A stretch of 64,000 nucleotides of DNA. It comes from Callipepla californica brunnescens. Taxonomy: Eukaryota; Chordata; Aves; Galliformes; Odontophoridae. The notes under the pieces were generated by a model that was not told where the DNA came from, searched no databases, and saw only the letters and a program-made list of their open reading frames with translations. The translations under genes and the position numbers were made by a program. Where the stretch lies: assembly GCA_023055505.1 (NCBI GenBank), contig JALIRH010000010.1:3597501-3661500 (forward strand), in the 5' to 3' direction. This document shows, in pieces, positions 38,297 to 51,281 of this stretch. Within the stretch, counting starts at the first letter, position 1. Every line of letters begins with the position of its first letter.

Positions 38297-39839
38297 CTGG
38301 GAACTTTTCTATGGGAGAATTAGCAGGTTTGAGACACTTGCTGTTCGCTTATCATTTCCGTGTGTTACAAGGCTCCTCTGAAGCACCCTGCAGTTACTGT
38401 GTTTGACAGAGAAACAGCTTCACTGACACCTGTACAACTTTTGTTCTGTTTTCTTTACAGTTGCTTTTCCTTTTGAGTAGGAATGGGAAATTAAGAACCT
38501 ACAGATTTCTGTCTTGCAACAAGTGTAGACTGCATTTGTCCTGGAGATGAAGGAGCCCCCAGCCTGCTTCCCTGCTAGTCCCCTGCTGCTGCCTTTGGAT
38601 TCAGGCAGTCAGTTTTGTGAATTGTTTGTTGTTGTTTTTTAATACAGATAGCTTTTCCTTTCCTCAATTTAGGCATGCTGCTGCTCTTTTAATTGCGCTG
38701 ATGGGATGATGGCTGTTTCTGTGTTTATCTCTCCCCTGTTATTTTTGCATATTCATGTTTTGCTTGTTAGTTATTTGAGGCCGCTCTACGCTAAGAGATG
38801 ATTTCTTCATAATGACGGCTTTTTTTTTTTTTAAAGTTGATGTAGTTAATGTAAAAATACAGATGTGTGTTTCCAATCACTCTTTCTGTCGTGAATTACT
38901 GTACATTTGTGAAACGCCATTGCTGTGCTCTCTCAGCACTGCCTGATGCTGATGGCAAGAGCTAAGCAATTCCCCTTCTGCCAGCTTCAGCACTGTGCTG
39001 GCCAATGCATGCTTTGCATCCCTTTGGCCTGGGTGAGATTGCCAGGCTTTAACCCTTCTGCTAGAATTGTTGTTTACTTCCCTAAGCACCTTACGATCAC
39101 TAAATATGCACTTCAAACCTATGCCCGTCCTAAGCCACCTGTGTGCTTCCTGTTTGATGGGAGGGAGGACAGGCTGGAGTATTTTGATCTTGCTAATTAG
39201 TATCTTTAATGCCACTTTTTAGCTTAATATGTTGTGGAGACAGCAAGGAGAACCGTTGCTTGGACTGAATCTGAAGCATAAATAACTTGGATGAGGAAGG
39301 TGCTTCTATTTTCACAACTTCTCTCTCATCGGGATAGTATTTTATTTTAGGCACCGTTTTACTCTCAGTTGAGAGCTATGTTTTTACTGCATGGACAGAT
39401 GGGGGAAGGAAAGGAGAAGAAATGGCTGAGTCTTTAATTAGCGACAGAGAGCCAGAGCTTGCCTTTCCAGAGCTTTGGGTCTTTATATAGGATTGGGAGA
39501 CTGAGCAGCTTGATGCAACCAAAAGCCCTGTATCCACTGCCAGGGGTTTCTATGGTAACCGGCTCCCAAATCATATATACAAACAGAGCTGGTGGGGGGA
39601 CTTCCTTCTGGCTGGTCTGCAGAAAACCCATCAGTGGAGGGGTGTTTTCAGGCTTTAAAAAGGCCTTGCAATGTAAATATTTTTTACATTCTGGTGAGTG
39701 GTATAAGTTTTGGGATCTCTGCTGAACACTGGCACAACTCTAAATCTGCATGTTCCTGTGTGCTGGTTGGTAAGTGTGAAAGTAATCACCATGAAGCTTG
39801 CACAGGGCTGCGGGTGCACGGTGAGCTACCCAGCACATC

Positions 39840-40270
39840 ATTCTGCTCGTAAACATCTGGCTGCTGCACATAATTAATAACCTCACTGCTGCCATGCAGG
39901 TAGGCTGTATTCTACGTGGCTTTTGTGCCGAGCAAACTAAATTATACATTTGGATTTTTCCCTCCTCATTCTTCATAAAAAGCAGAAATTAGAAGGTTCC
40001 TCTGTAACCGCTGTACCTGCTGAATTAAGGGAAATTATCAACCCGATCAAATTAGCAGCGTGAGAGCAGCCAAAGTGGCCGTGACTCAGCCCACGTGCAT
40101 CTGTCCATGTAAATTCTCTCTACATGTCACTTCTACCGGTGGAAAAAATGAATGAATGGTCAATTTAGCCTGCTGCCCTCTTTTTGAAATGTGGAGCAAT
40201 TACTGTTATTTTTCACTCACCTGAAGTCAGGAACAGCTAACATAGGGATAATTTCAAATCAGAGGTGGTT
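39840..40270. promoter_or_regulatory. Candidate enhancer-like segment
   Basis: This complex, non-repetitive stretch holds TGACTCAGC (40082-40090, an AP-1/MAF-type site) two bases from CACGTG (40092-40097). It also carries homeodomain-type TAATTA and AATTAG cores, for example in CATAATTAATAACC near 39868. The motifs are seen directly. Regulatory function is a guess from composition and motif clustering only. Confidence 0.25.
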
Positions 40271-41700
40271 ATTACTTGTGGCCATCAGTTCCACAAGGAT
40301 TCCTGCCTGTTTTGATTTGGATAAAGTGGAGATAGCAAGAAGTCTGTGCTAAATAATCTTTTCTCTTACAAGTGTCTTGGAGGCTCCGTGAGTGGTAAGG
40401 TGCTTGATGGTATTTGTCAAGTATAATTCCTGTGCTTTGCTGAGAGCTGGAATAGATGATGCCTTTATTTGCATTGGGCTTATGTAACGGGTACATAGCG
40501 GAGAGATTGTACACAAAATTACTGTGTGAAAGTAGATAAGACCTGCTACACCTGAGTGCACTACCTGTCCCATTATAGCTTTTAAATCTCCTCAGCAAAA
40601 ATGACTTATTGTGCATAAATTACAAGGCTAACAAAAATGTACTCTAACCTGTGGAACGTGCAGCACATGTTAAATTTTGTTTGTTTTTCTATAATCAGGC
40701 ATTTGCAGAAAGCTTTGTGTGATTTATTCTTTTCTTTTTAATGAATTGTTAAAAATGTTTGAAAAGGCATTAAATCTTCCTTTCTGCCATTAATCTGTAA
40801 AAGGGGAAGGGGATTTTAAATGGCCTCTTAGTATATTGCTGTATAAAACTGCTGATTCTAGCAGCACCAGAATAGGAACACATACTAATGTAGGAAACAC
40901 TGAATGCAGTCAGAGCCTCCTGCATTTATGGAGAAAAAGACTAATAGCTCCATTTTAACAAGGCTCTTAACACTTTGGGCCATCAGCAGGCATTGAGTGA
41001 GTGAAATTGGGAGAGCTCCTGTGTGCTAAAAGCCTTGAAGTTCACCATTTTTACTACAGTTGGAGCCTTCATGCTAGAATTGCGCTTTCCAGCCAACTCC
41101 ACTTGCCATCTTCAAAACAAACCAAGCAGTGGGCTGGCATTTTAACTGAGTGCACTAATGCTTCACTTCTGAAACAGCACCAGAGAATGATAAATGCACA
41201 TAAGACCCAGATGGATACTTAGATTTGCAGTGGTGTTAGGGGAAGTTTCTGGTTTTGTGTTAAGATTGAAAGCAATGCCTGTTTATATCGTGTTTTACAC
41301 TTCAGAAAAGCACACAGGGTGGAGGAAGACAGCAAACTTGGTACTAATATGCTTGCTTTGATTCAAGGAGTTACACTGCAGGAATCAGAAACAGTATGCT
41401 TACTTAGATTAGCTCCTCGTGTTATTGAATTCTAGGAAGAAAGCCAGTCAGGGAAAGGGGAGACAGTATCCCAGCTTGCATGCAAACAAGAAGAAGTCTT
41501 GAAGATTGTACCTGTTCTAAACAGCTCTTTCATACAGAAGCCTTTCTTGTTACCAGTGATAAGATTATGTATGGGATTTGGAGCTTCTTTGAGCTCCTGC
41601 CTTTCTTCTGTTGATTTTGGCAAGTTGTAGCATCATATGTTCTCTGCTTATCAATTTGAGATGCATTGTTAGTAGCTGGGGTGCATAATTGATCTTCATC

Positions 41701-41723
41701 TCTAATTACTCTTCTCTCTACAG
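41701..41723 (+). promoter_or_regulatory. PARD3B: Splice acceptor of exon B
   Basis: TACTCTTCTCTCTACAG forms a strong pyrimidine tract and AG ending at 41723. A branch-point-like CTAAT lies at 41702-41706, about 18 nt upstream of the AG. Confidence 0.85.
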
Positions 41724-41803
41724 GTTCCTGGAAAAGGTCCAGATGGGAGCTCATACAATCTCCACTACGAAGGGATGGAAAGGCAGTATGCATCTTTACC
41801 CAG
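41724..41803 (+). CDS. PARD3B: PARD3B coding exon B (C-terminal tail segment)
   Basis: This 80-nt internal exon encodes 26 residues plus two bases of an arginine codon. The first half reads VPGKGPDGSSYNLHY and the second half EGMERQYASLP(R). It follows exon A without loss of frame (TGG|GTT), joining to give W-VPGKGPDG. The block EGMERQYASLPR identifies PARD3B; PARD3 carries a diverged QRQYSSLPR-like version of the motif. The exon ends CCCAG|GTATAG, a usable but not ideal donor, so the next exon should begin with G to finish Arg. In the family the following residues are a Gly/Pro-rich tail, and those exons are not in this window. Reading on past the donor meets TAG at 41859-41861. The function of this tail in PARD3B is not established to my knowledge. 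Confidence 0.88.
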
Positions 41804-42300
41804 GTATAGTGCTAAGCCTCGTATCGTGCACTCTCTTATTCACCCTCCCTCCAGTGGGTAGGGAAATCACCCTAATGCCTGTCTCTTGTGGAAGATATTA
41901 TACTGCAATTTCATCTTGTCACCCTTTTGCTGATGATGTATTGCCATCTTTATAACTGTCCTAATAATTTGAACTTTTAGTTTTAAAGTCTCTCTCACTG
42001 AACATGTCAGCAAGAGCTGTGATCTACTTGTAGAGAACATGACACTGAGGAAGCTGGCTCTGCAGTGATTACAACAGGTCACAGCAGAGCATAACTAACG
42101 GAGTTTATAGTGATGAAATCCATCTGGTAATGATGGAGTACTGCTGTGGAAAGTCACCACTGCAGCAACCACAGCTACTGAAGTCCCATGTTGCTGCTAA
42201 GTCCCACTGAGTAGCAGTCCTATTCCAGTAGAGCATTTCTGTGCCTAACTGAACCCAGTGGAAATAAGAACCAATCCTCTGAAGGCTTTTTCAATTTTTA

Positions 42301-42352
42301 ATCCTTATCCTACTCAGTCAAGAGTAATTCTAGTCTGAAACCAGTGGGATAT
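42301..42352. repeat. Possible ancient amniote repeat relic
   Basis: The segment has ATCCTTATCCTACTCAGTCA, then AGAGTAATTC, then CCAGTGGGAT. This resembles the degenerate 'atcct...actcagt...gagtaattc...agtcagtggga' pattern of an old repeat common in turtle, crocodilian and bird genomes. The match is from memory and imperfect. Confidence 0.3.
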
Positions 42353-44873
42353 AAGCATTTCACAGTTTTCAGTCCCGTTTCTCTGGGATTTCTAATAGCA
42401 CAGTGTAAGATGTAGCAAGCTAGAAAGAAGAGCAAGAGAACACCAGAAGAGAAAGTGGGAAGAGAGCAAAACTAGAAAAAATTCTCCCTGTAGAATCAGA
42501 GGGCTGGGAAAAACGTTAAAAAAGTTTCTCAGTCCTATTCTTGGACCTCACAATAAGGTAATTTATAAAAACAAAGCAAAAATATCTATTTATGAGCATG
42601 AAGAGATTCTTAGTTGTGGAGTAGTGCTGACATTTAGGAAATCGATGAGTAGCCTCTTTTTCTTCTGTTTTCTCTCCACTGGTCTATTCACATTCATAGG
42701 AGATACAGAAAAGGTTGATTGATAAATACGTAATGCTGTGTTCTATTCAACACAAAAATAAAAATAATAACTTACTTTTGGAAACCCATACATAGAGCCT
42801 TTTTCACAAAATAAATCATTACGTGTTTGTAGTTATTTTTCATGTGCATAATTTCTAAACCAGAATGTGTCTGTAGTCTAGTTACTGCCTTCAAATGGTA
42901 TTTGTTTTGGAAATTTGACTTAACTGGCTTTTCTAGCACTTCTATAGCTGTGTATATTCCTACTGTCCTGGTGAAAGAGACACCTTCTTTCATAGTCCTT
43001 CAGAAGTCATGCCTCTTACCATGTTGTAGCAGTGATTTTTGCAGGTTAGTTCTGTGTAATTTAATTATATAGTCCTTTTTTTTCTTCTTTTTAATGTACT
43101 TTAAATATGTTGGTGGTTGGTTACTTCCTTTTGAATCACAAGAATAAAGTAGCAATTGTTGCCTCTGTTGGTAACTCTACAGCAATTTTTAACATTCCCA
43201 CATCATATCTTCTCTTATTCATTTTTGTTTTTGTAATCTTTAAATAGGGAAATTTCCCAGTGAAGTACCTCCATCACCCTGAACTCTTTTTGTATCTTCA
43301 GTATTCCTTTTGAGATAGAATGCCCAGTTGTGAGCATAGTACTGTGGATGCAGGCACACACTTGCTTTATGTAGCAGTGAAGTGTTCTGTGTATTCCATC
43401 TGTTCCAGTCCTTTTGCACCGTCACTGTGTCTCCTGGTTGTACAGCTCACGGAGACACCCTGCATTCTTTCAAGGTAAATCTGTCTGATCACAAATCTCA
43501 ATGTTCTACCCAAAACTTCCATGCAAAGGAAACACGACTCTCAGCTCTTCCCAGCTCTTCTGACAGGCTTGAGCATTTAGCTGGCTGGGACTCACCATTT
43601 AGGAAGTCATCCAGACATTCAATAAGCATTTGGAGATCAGTGTGAAAAGAATGTTGTTTCTCAGTGCCTAAGGAGATTATGCTGCAGTGAGATGGAGTGT
43701 ACATCGGATGGGTTATGTGCAGTGCACAACCAAAGGTTCACACTGTCACATGTAGGCCTTGTCTCTTTCATGTGTCCAAGAGCATTTCCATCTGGACAGG
43801 AGCAGAGCTTTGGGGTAGCCCAGCCTTGGATGTACCTGCAGTCAAGCAATTGGTTGCTGCGTTTTATGCTTACATTTTGTAAGTTTTGCAGTTTCACATT
43901 ACTGCAGTAATTAGGCCCTGACAGTCACAAATGAGTGGATCACTACACTGAAGTCTACATTCAGAAGTGGATGTGGTCTCATTGCCAGCCACTAATGGAA
44001 ATTAGTGAGTTCTTTTTTTCTCATGGCTGAATGCCCAGGAGTATAGAGAAATCCAGGTAAAAGCCACCTATTTGCCAATCTGTTCTCAGGGGAGCATCTT
44101 GAACACTACTGTAATGAGCATCACTGGGAGAGAGAGAGGGAGATGGAGATGGAAAGAAATAGGTGGGGCTACTGAGGTAGCATTTTCTCAGAGAACACCA
44201 TTCTCCTCATCGTTAGTGGTTTTCTTGTCCTCCTAGTATTGTCCTGTCCTCATCTTGGTCAAACCACTAAGCTGTATTTGGTATGGAGGTGGCATATAAT
44301 TGTCTATGAATTTAGCCACTAAAGCCCATCTTAATAAGAGATATTTAAGGAAGATTAGATGAGCGCCGTAGATGCTAGGAAACTGTTTCTTACTGCAGTA
44401 CAGCATTGAGTCTGGGAAGCTCTGACCTTTGCCTGCCTCTCTGGCATGGCACTACACAAGGAAGGAGAGGAAAGTGATGAGGCTGCTTCTGGTTTCCCTG
44501 GAGGAGGGTGAGGAGGGAATCTGTGCCATGTCCAGAGAAAGTGGGACCTGAACGCTGAAACTGCTGCTTACCTGAAGCCAGCAGAAGCCATGCCAGCATG
44601 TGTATGGACACAGACAAATCAAGGAAGAGAGCTTTGGTTTTCCTCCCCGCTGAGCAAGCAGGAAGGATCGTCTGCCAAATAGCTTTATGAACATGCGGTG
44701 CCTGGAGGCACCACCCTGTTCAGCGCAAAGGCACATAAAGGGGAAGATTGTCAGCAGCATCTGCACATATTTGTGCTGGGTTGTAAAATCTCAGTGTTAG
44801 ACAGCATTGCTGCTTTGCCCTTTTGTATTTCTCTGGCTTTCTCTGAAGCTGTTAATTTAAGCCTAGATATTAT

Positions 44874-44925
44874 GGGCCAAATTCAGATGCTCTATTAACC
44901 ATATTTGAGGAATTCCACTGTGTTG
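44874..44925. repeat. Possible ancient amniote repeat relic
   Basis: GGGCCAAATTCAGATGC, followed about 27 bases later by GGAATTCCACTG, resembles the 'gggccaaattc...agtaactccactg' ancient sauropsid repeat. The match is weak and from memory. Confidence 0.25.
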
Positions 44926-47776
44926 CATGTGCTTGTCTTCTCAGTATATGTGCACAGCAGATCAGTGTGCCAGTCTCACTGAGCTCAGTGACACCCTTTT
45001 TGCCTTTGAATGTAGGATCTGTTCCTGTGTAAGGTTACGTTTTTAATTAACAGCTGAAAATGGGAGGCAGCAGCCTTTGGAGGAAGGCTTTGTATGTGAC
45101 AGGCTTAGTGAGTGGCCAGATGAGTTACCTAGTTAAGTTTCTAGCTAAAGTAGTGCCAGTCTGTACACTTTGTTTGGAAATGTCTACAGAGGCAAACATC
45201 TGAATTGGATGATAAATGGCTGTGGCAGGAGAGTGGCAGGTCTTCAGCTCACACTGCATTGTGCTGTTCCATCTGTAGAAAAGAAGCAAAATGAGAAAGA
45301 CAGAATGGAAGGCTTTGCAAGAGAGATACAGTTCTTTGCGCTCAGTGCTTGCGTATTGCCCTGGGGCTAAGGCTAAGTAGTGCTGAATAGTTTTATTAAG
45401 CAATGTTAAATCCCCCCTGCTTAGGAGGAGAATAGCTTGATTCTTATACCCCTTAGCCTCCTCTTTTTGGAAGAAGAGCATGACACGGGTGTGGAAGCCA
45501 GAAAAACATTAGTATTTCTTAAACTATTTTTAACAACAGTTTTCTTGGTGTAATGCAGAATATTTCCCTGATATAAGTATGGAACAGATACTAAGCTGAA
45601 GTTGCTCTGTTTGTTCGTAGTTTTATTTTTGAACTTGCTTGTATGAAAGTCTGTCCTAATGTAAATCACAGGCTTGCCAATGGCAGCCTTGTTCGGAAGA
45701 ATCTCATGTCTCCGTACTTATTCTTTTCTGCGGTGATAGAAAAGCTGGCTGTGACCAAAAGCAGAGACTGTCAGACGCTGAGATGGGACACTGCTGTCAT
45801 GCGTGTAAATAGAATAGCCATCTTTCTGGAAAGAAATGCAGATTCCAAAAGAAATTGAGTATTCCAGACTTTCTGTGGAATCCTCCTGTCACTGAAAAAC
45901 ATGCATTTTGTCAAGAAAAGGGGTGGGACAGCACTAAGAACATTGCAAACTAATTACCAGGGCAAAAAATGAGTTCAGGCTGTGTAAATGAGTTCAGATC
46001 CATTGCTGTGGCTGGGCGGAGACCACTGAGCAAGCTATCAGTTGACTTGCAGGAATCTTGAATGTAGCATGCACCTTAAAAGTGGGAAACTTGCAAGTGT
46101 ATTAAGGAAATGGTTTTGTACTACAGTAGCATCTATGTAGTCTTGTCATACTGGAAGTTTCTCTTCATATCAACCACGTAGCCTGCACTTCTTTGTGCAG
46201 TAGTTGGAAGAAGCACAACTGCCATTTCCAGGTTTGAAGCCAGAAAGGACAACTTTAAACACCTTATCTGAGCCTTCAAGATCCTCTACTTTTCTGCTTC
46301 AGACTAAATTCTGATTTTGAATTTGATTTTGATACATCACATTACCTTTATAATTGTAATGAAATTAATTACAATGTCCAGTAGTGGAGAATTCGTCACA
46401 TTCTTCAGAGCATAATTATTTTACTGTTTTAAAAGTCAGTTTCTTTTTTTCCTATGTCTGAAGTTGTTCAATTTCCTTTTCCAGATACTGTTAAGTTTCT
46501 ACTAGATTCTAAGAGCCAAGTGGTCTGCAAAATCCATCTCCTTTGATAGCTGTATGCAGCAATCTCAGTAAATTAAGTAGTTGAACACTTAAGTCTTTCA
46601 CTATAGAGCATGAAATCAGCATTGACTCAGGAGACAGGAATCCCCATGCAGTTGAATTACGAGATAGCCTCCAGAGTCAAGTCAAAAACATTTCCAACTG
46701 TTTGGATCAAAAGAAACATTTCTGTAACACCTATGTTGTGAAGAGATAAGGATCTTCAAAGAGAAGGAATGGATTACTAAGCAAGTTTCATTAGCCTTTT
46801 CTTGCAGTTGAGTGCTTTTGCCTTTATTTTACTAACCGAGTTTGTTTCAAAATGCACAATTTCTGCAATTTAATTGAATCTCAAAAAAAGTCATCCGAAA
46901 GTGACTTGCCACAGATCACATGAAAAAGTTAATTCTCTAATAAGTCATCATTCACCATTGTCTAGTGGAATCTGAAATTAATATACTGGCATTACTTAAA
47001 TATGTATAAAGTGTATTTGCCTAGTTAGCAAAAAGAAATCACAATTTTTAGTGCAGACTATAATTAGCTGCAAATCAACTTGTCAGAGCATTATAAACCT
47101 ATGGAAATTGACTAACCAAGGAGCACAGATGAAAAAGGAAGGCTTAAAATCAATAATTTAAATCAAGATTCCCTGCTTGTTGGATAGGTCACAGTTATGT
47201 TTTTTGCTTTAAATCCCTTTGATTTAACTAAGTCCACCCATGCTGCATGAAGTCTGTCCTTTTCATTTTGGATACTTCATTTACTTTCTTCCTCGGTATC
47301 AGGAAGTATGTTGCGTTATATTCACTCAGCACTGCAGTCATGTTTACAGCTGAATTGTGGTTGTTTTTTCTTTTGAGCCATGTGCAGTTACAAGGGGGCA
47401 TGCAGTGGCACAGTGCTTCTCTGTAACAGTGACAGTGCTGTCCCACAGTACTGCTACTCTTCTACCAAGCTCTCTTCTAGGGGACTTTCTTGGTGCTCAG
47501 CAACTTCTTAACAACTGCCTGCTCTCAACCTTCCATTGTACCAGTCTCCAGATGACTTCAGTACATGGCTCTTCTCAGCTCCTTTTTAACTTTTACAGCA
47601 CAAACATTGTGCTTTGTGATAGGCAGAGGGTGACAATGCTGATGTGGACAGCTGGAATTGCAGGTGACACAAGTGCTCCCTTCTAGCACTGTTAAAACTA
47701 TGGGATCATTCGCCTGGTTCATTGAGGCACCTGCAGGCATACTTTCATAAACACAAGTTGTTTTTTTTTGCTTTGT

Positions 47777-47792
47777 TTGGTTGGTTGGTTGG
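47777..47792. repeat. (TTGG)4 microsatellite
   Basis: Four perfect TTGG units follow a T-rich run. Confidence 0.85.
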
Positions 47793-48655
47793 TTTTAACA
47801 AGACTGAAATGGCAGCTATATAACTTGCCAATAGAAATCTTTTTTTTCACCTGATACAGCTGCAAAGACAACTTGATAATTTGAAGTCTTTACAAAAATT
47901 AAATGGGATAATAATTAAGTAGGTAGCAAAAACAAATGACCCACCTAATTTCATTATCCTGCTCCTGTGAAACATAAATAATATTCAAACAGTATATTCT
48001 ACAGTGCTCTTGATTATTAACTTTCTCTTCTGTTTTAGTTTTCTAAGTCATATCAGTAACTCAGGGATATTTTTTAAATATGATTTTTATCTTGACAGCT
48101 GTATTTTCATTGAAAATGCAGCAGTCTTATCTGTCTGCATCTTCCAGTGTAGTGATCTCATTATAAATGAAGTATATGTATGGTTTCTGTTGGTTTTTAA
48201 GTCAGTTTTAATGGAAATAGTGGTCCTACTCAAGGACCTTCAATATACATTGCAATAAACCAGCCATGATGAAACACGGTCAAAGAAAAAAGAGATCATT
48301 CTTACATGCTAGAGCACAGGCTTGAGAACCAGGCTGCTTTGCTTATTAAAAGATTAGCTTAAATCCAATATCAAACAGTTTAAGATTTGCTTAACTAACT
48401 TTACTTAACTCTGCAAGGAAATAAAACTGATTGCTATAGAAACTGGCTGACATCTGTGAGAGGTCAGGAAAGTCACTGCAGTTCAAGAAGAACAGTGTCC
48501 AAGTCTGAAATGGGACACTTTGTTTGTGCTAAACACACACAGCAGGAAGCTGGAAGTTCTCTGTTGCGTCTTGCTATTCCCTTTGTTTCTGTTGCTCCAC
48601 CATATTGTGCCATGGTACTAATAACACCTCTGTGTCATATGTGATGTCTGAAGGA

Positions 48656-48672
48656 TTTTTTTTTTTTTTTTT
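48656..48672. repeat. Poly(T) tract, 17 nt
   Basis: An uninterrupted run of 17 T is seen directly in the intron downstream of exon B. Confidence 0.85.
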
Positions 48673-51221
48673 GTACATGCTATCAAATGGTACTTTTCCC
48701 AAAACTTTTGGAGTTCATAAATAGTCTGTGCATACCTTCTGCAGCAAGAATCTCAGGATTAATAACCAATGCAGGTAGGGAATTTTCCACTGGTTGTAGA
48801 CATAGTTCAAGCTCTTGGATCTGAGGCAATGTAATTTTTCCAAGACTAGGCTGAAAGGAAGAAAGAACATTGTAAATAGGATCAAAAGTATAGGAATCTG
48901 TAAGTGGAATTAAAAAAGAAGGGGATGTAGTTGTTAAATATTAATACAGCTTTCTTATAAAGAAAGAAATATCAATTGAAGCTAATTGGGTGCCTCTATC
49001 CTAGCCAAATTGAGTCTTTATGCTGAAAAAGTATACTTTAGAAAGCCAGAAAGGTCAAAGTTCATGACATCAAATCATAGATTGTTGCTGGCAGGCCACC
49101 TCTGTAATTTCCATGGGAATAACTAAAGAAAATTGAGCAAAGAAAACGTCTGCAACAACTGGGACATAGCTTGAAAGGAACACTAAAAGCCAGATGTCCC
49201 AGAAGAATACTTTAGAAGTGTAGGGGGAGGCAGAGGGGATGGGTTTTGTCAATTTTTCTAATAAGTCAGTCAACTCCTCGTAGCGAAGAGCCCATTAATG
49301 GAATATGGAATAGTTTAGAAGTCAGTTAATATTTTGAAACTAAACAACTAGCTTTTTTATTGCAAGGAGATATTAGCTGGAATAAATAGGAATACTTCAA
49401 AATGTCAGATTTACAAAAAACATGGATCTGGCATGAATTTTAGTGTATAGTCAAGCATAAGGACCTCTTGCTAATACTAGGAGCCCCAAATTCAGCTTAA
49501 AAATATGAGAGTGGAGGAAAACATTGTTTTTGAACAAAAGGGCTTGAATTAATATTATAAAATTTAATGAAGTCATGGAGACATCGCCTCAGTAACAGAA
49601 AAGAAAGCTGCATTAGCTATGCTTCCAATGAGTAAAAGAACAAAACATCTGTTCAGAACAAAATTTTAATGAAAGAAATAAGTGTCAGTAGAAAATGGTT
49701 AGATTGAGATGAAGGATCTGTGGAAAAAAGATAACTGAATGCAAATTAAAAACAAGAAGATCAAATTAAAAAACAAAAGCATATGTCCCATGGAATTCAT
49801 CAACAAAGTGATGTGCTGAGTGAAACCTGGGGAATAAGATGTGTGCTACAAAATGCAAATACATCCTCTGCATTGTGAAGATGGATATTGAAATTTCTCA
49901 GGAGAGCAGAATGGGAAACTCTGCTGGCTGCTTTGTAGCTGCAGATATTTGGAATAAAAATGTTGCTGCTTGCATTGGGCTGTAAGTCTGAACTGATCAA
50001 AAAAGTTTGGGCTCAAGGATTAAGGTGAGAAAGTAAGTTTTTATAAGAAAGTTCTTTGTAAAATGAGATAAGGTAAGCCCAGGGTAGGCATTGCCTTTCT
50101 CTTGGTAAGTAAGTCTGGAGGTGTGGCTGAAAAATGATTGCCAGTGAGTACGCTTCAGAAACAGCTAAGAGAGGGGAAATGTAGGAAGCTAACAGCACTG
50201 AGTGTAAATAACTGCAGTATTTAAGGACATTGAATGAGGATTGTTTGAGCAAGCATCCTGCATTTCTCTGACAGTGTTGTGCATAGATATCCTGCATGTT
50301 CCATCATAGCTCTTCAAGATTCCTGTAAACAAACAGCAGCTGTGCGATGGCACCCATCATTCAGAAGGGGTCTGCAAATAGTTCTCCATAATTCAGCCTA
50401 TTCCCTCATCTTCCCAAAATCTTTACAAAGCAGGTTCAGCAAAAGCAGGAAAGGTTAAAAAGAGGAAGGAAGTTGCACTGTCATGATGACAAGATCTCAG
50501 TTTCTAATGGCAAGCCATTCAATGCAAACCACTTGGAAGTATTCCTCTGTGTGCATTTCTGAAAGAGGATAGATGATAAAGTAGGAAGGTGAATTGTATA
50601 TGAACAGTCTTAAATGAGTGCTGTAAGGTATTGATGGGCTATGGAATCTTAAGGACTGAAATATGGTTCTGGGTCTTTTACAAATGCATGGGGAGGGGAC
50701 ATGTCTGTGAGCACTCAGTGCCACCCTCTGAGAAATGAGTAGAAATGTGGGGAGGAGATATGAGCCGTAGAGAAACCGAGGAACAGTGCTTTAGAACAGG
50801 CCTGTGGCTGCTTACAGTTGTTACCCTCTGTGAAAACACGCCTTGAGAGGAGAGATTTTTTTTTTTATAAACAGGTGGTTAAAGGAAAGAGGTGCCTAAT
50901 TTGGGATGAAGAGAATCACTGAAGAAGTTAATAGTAAAAACAGAGCATCTGTTTAACACAGTCCACGTTCAACTGGCAGCCAGACTGCCTCCATTTCATG
51001 AGTAGGTGACATACTTAATTTCTCGGCACAGAAGTTTCTTAAACACATATCAAGAGAATATTATAAATGCCATGGTTTTTTATCCATTTTCTTTGCTCAT
51101 ATTTTCACCTAAAGATGTTATTTTGCTTTTCAACTATGTCACTTAAGAAAGTTGTGCTTCGGATATGTAGATCCAGGTTGAGTAACGCCTTATTCTGCAA
51201 GAAATGCCATAGAAACTGTAT

Positions 51222-51281
51222 AAGCCTGATCCTGAACCATTGCAATCCATGGTTATGTTCCTCTCAGTTTCAGTGAGCAGT
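51222..51281. repeat. Possible ancient palindromic amniote repeat relic
   Basis: AAGCCTGATCCTGAACCATT, then CAATCCATGG, then TCAGTTTCAGTGAGCAG resembles the ancient 'gcctgatcctg...cattgaagtcaatgg...gacttcagtgagc' element found across sauropsid genomes. Recognition is from memory and the copy is degenerate. Confidence 0.35.

Larger units (their letters stand above)
33250..41723 (+). other. PARD3B: Intron between exons A and B, part 2
   Basis: No exon is recognised before the acceptor at 41723. The stretch has a pyrimidine tract at 33254-33316, T15 at 38282, T13 at 38820 and a motif-dense, conserved-looking segment at about 39840-40270. Open frames (up to 114 codons) are unsupported. Confidence 0.6.

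Noticed and set aside
41689..41955. 88-codon + strand open frame spanning exon B
   Set aside because: It reads exon B in the wrong frame. The true frame gives VPGKGPDG and EGMERQYASLPR with proper splice boundaries.
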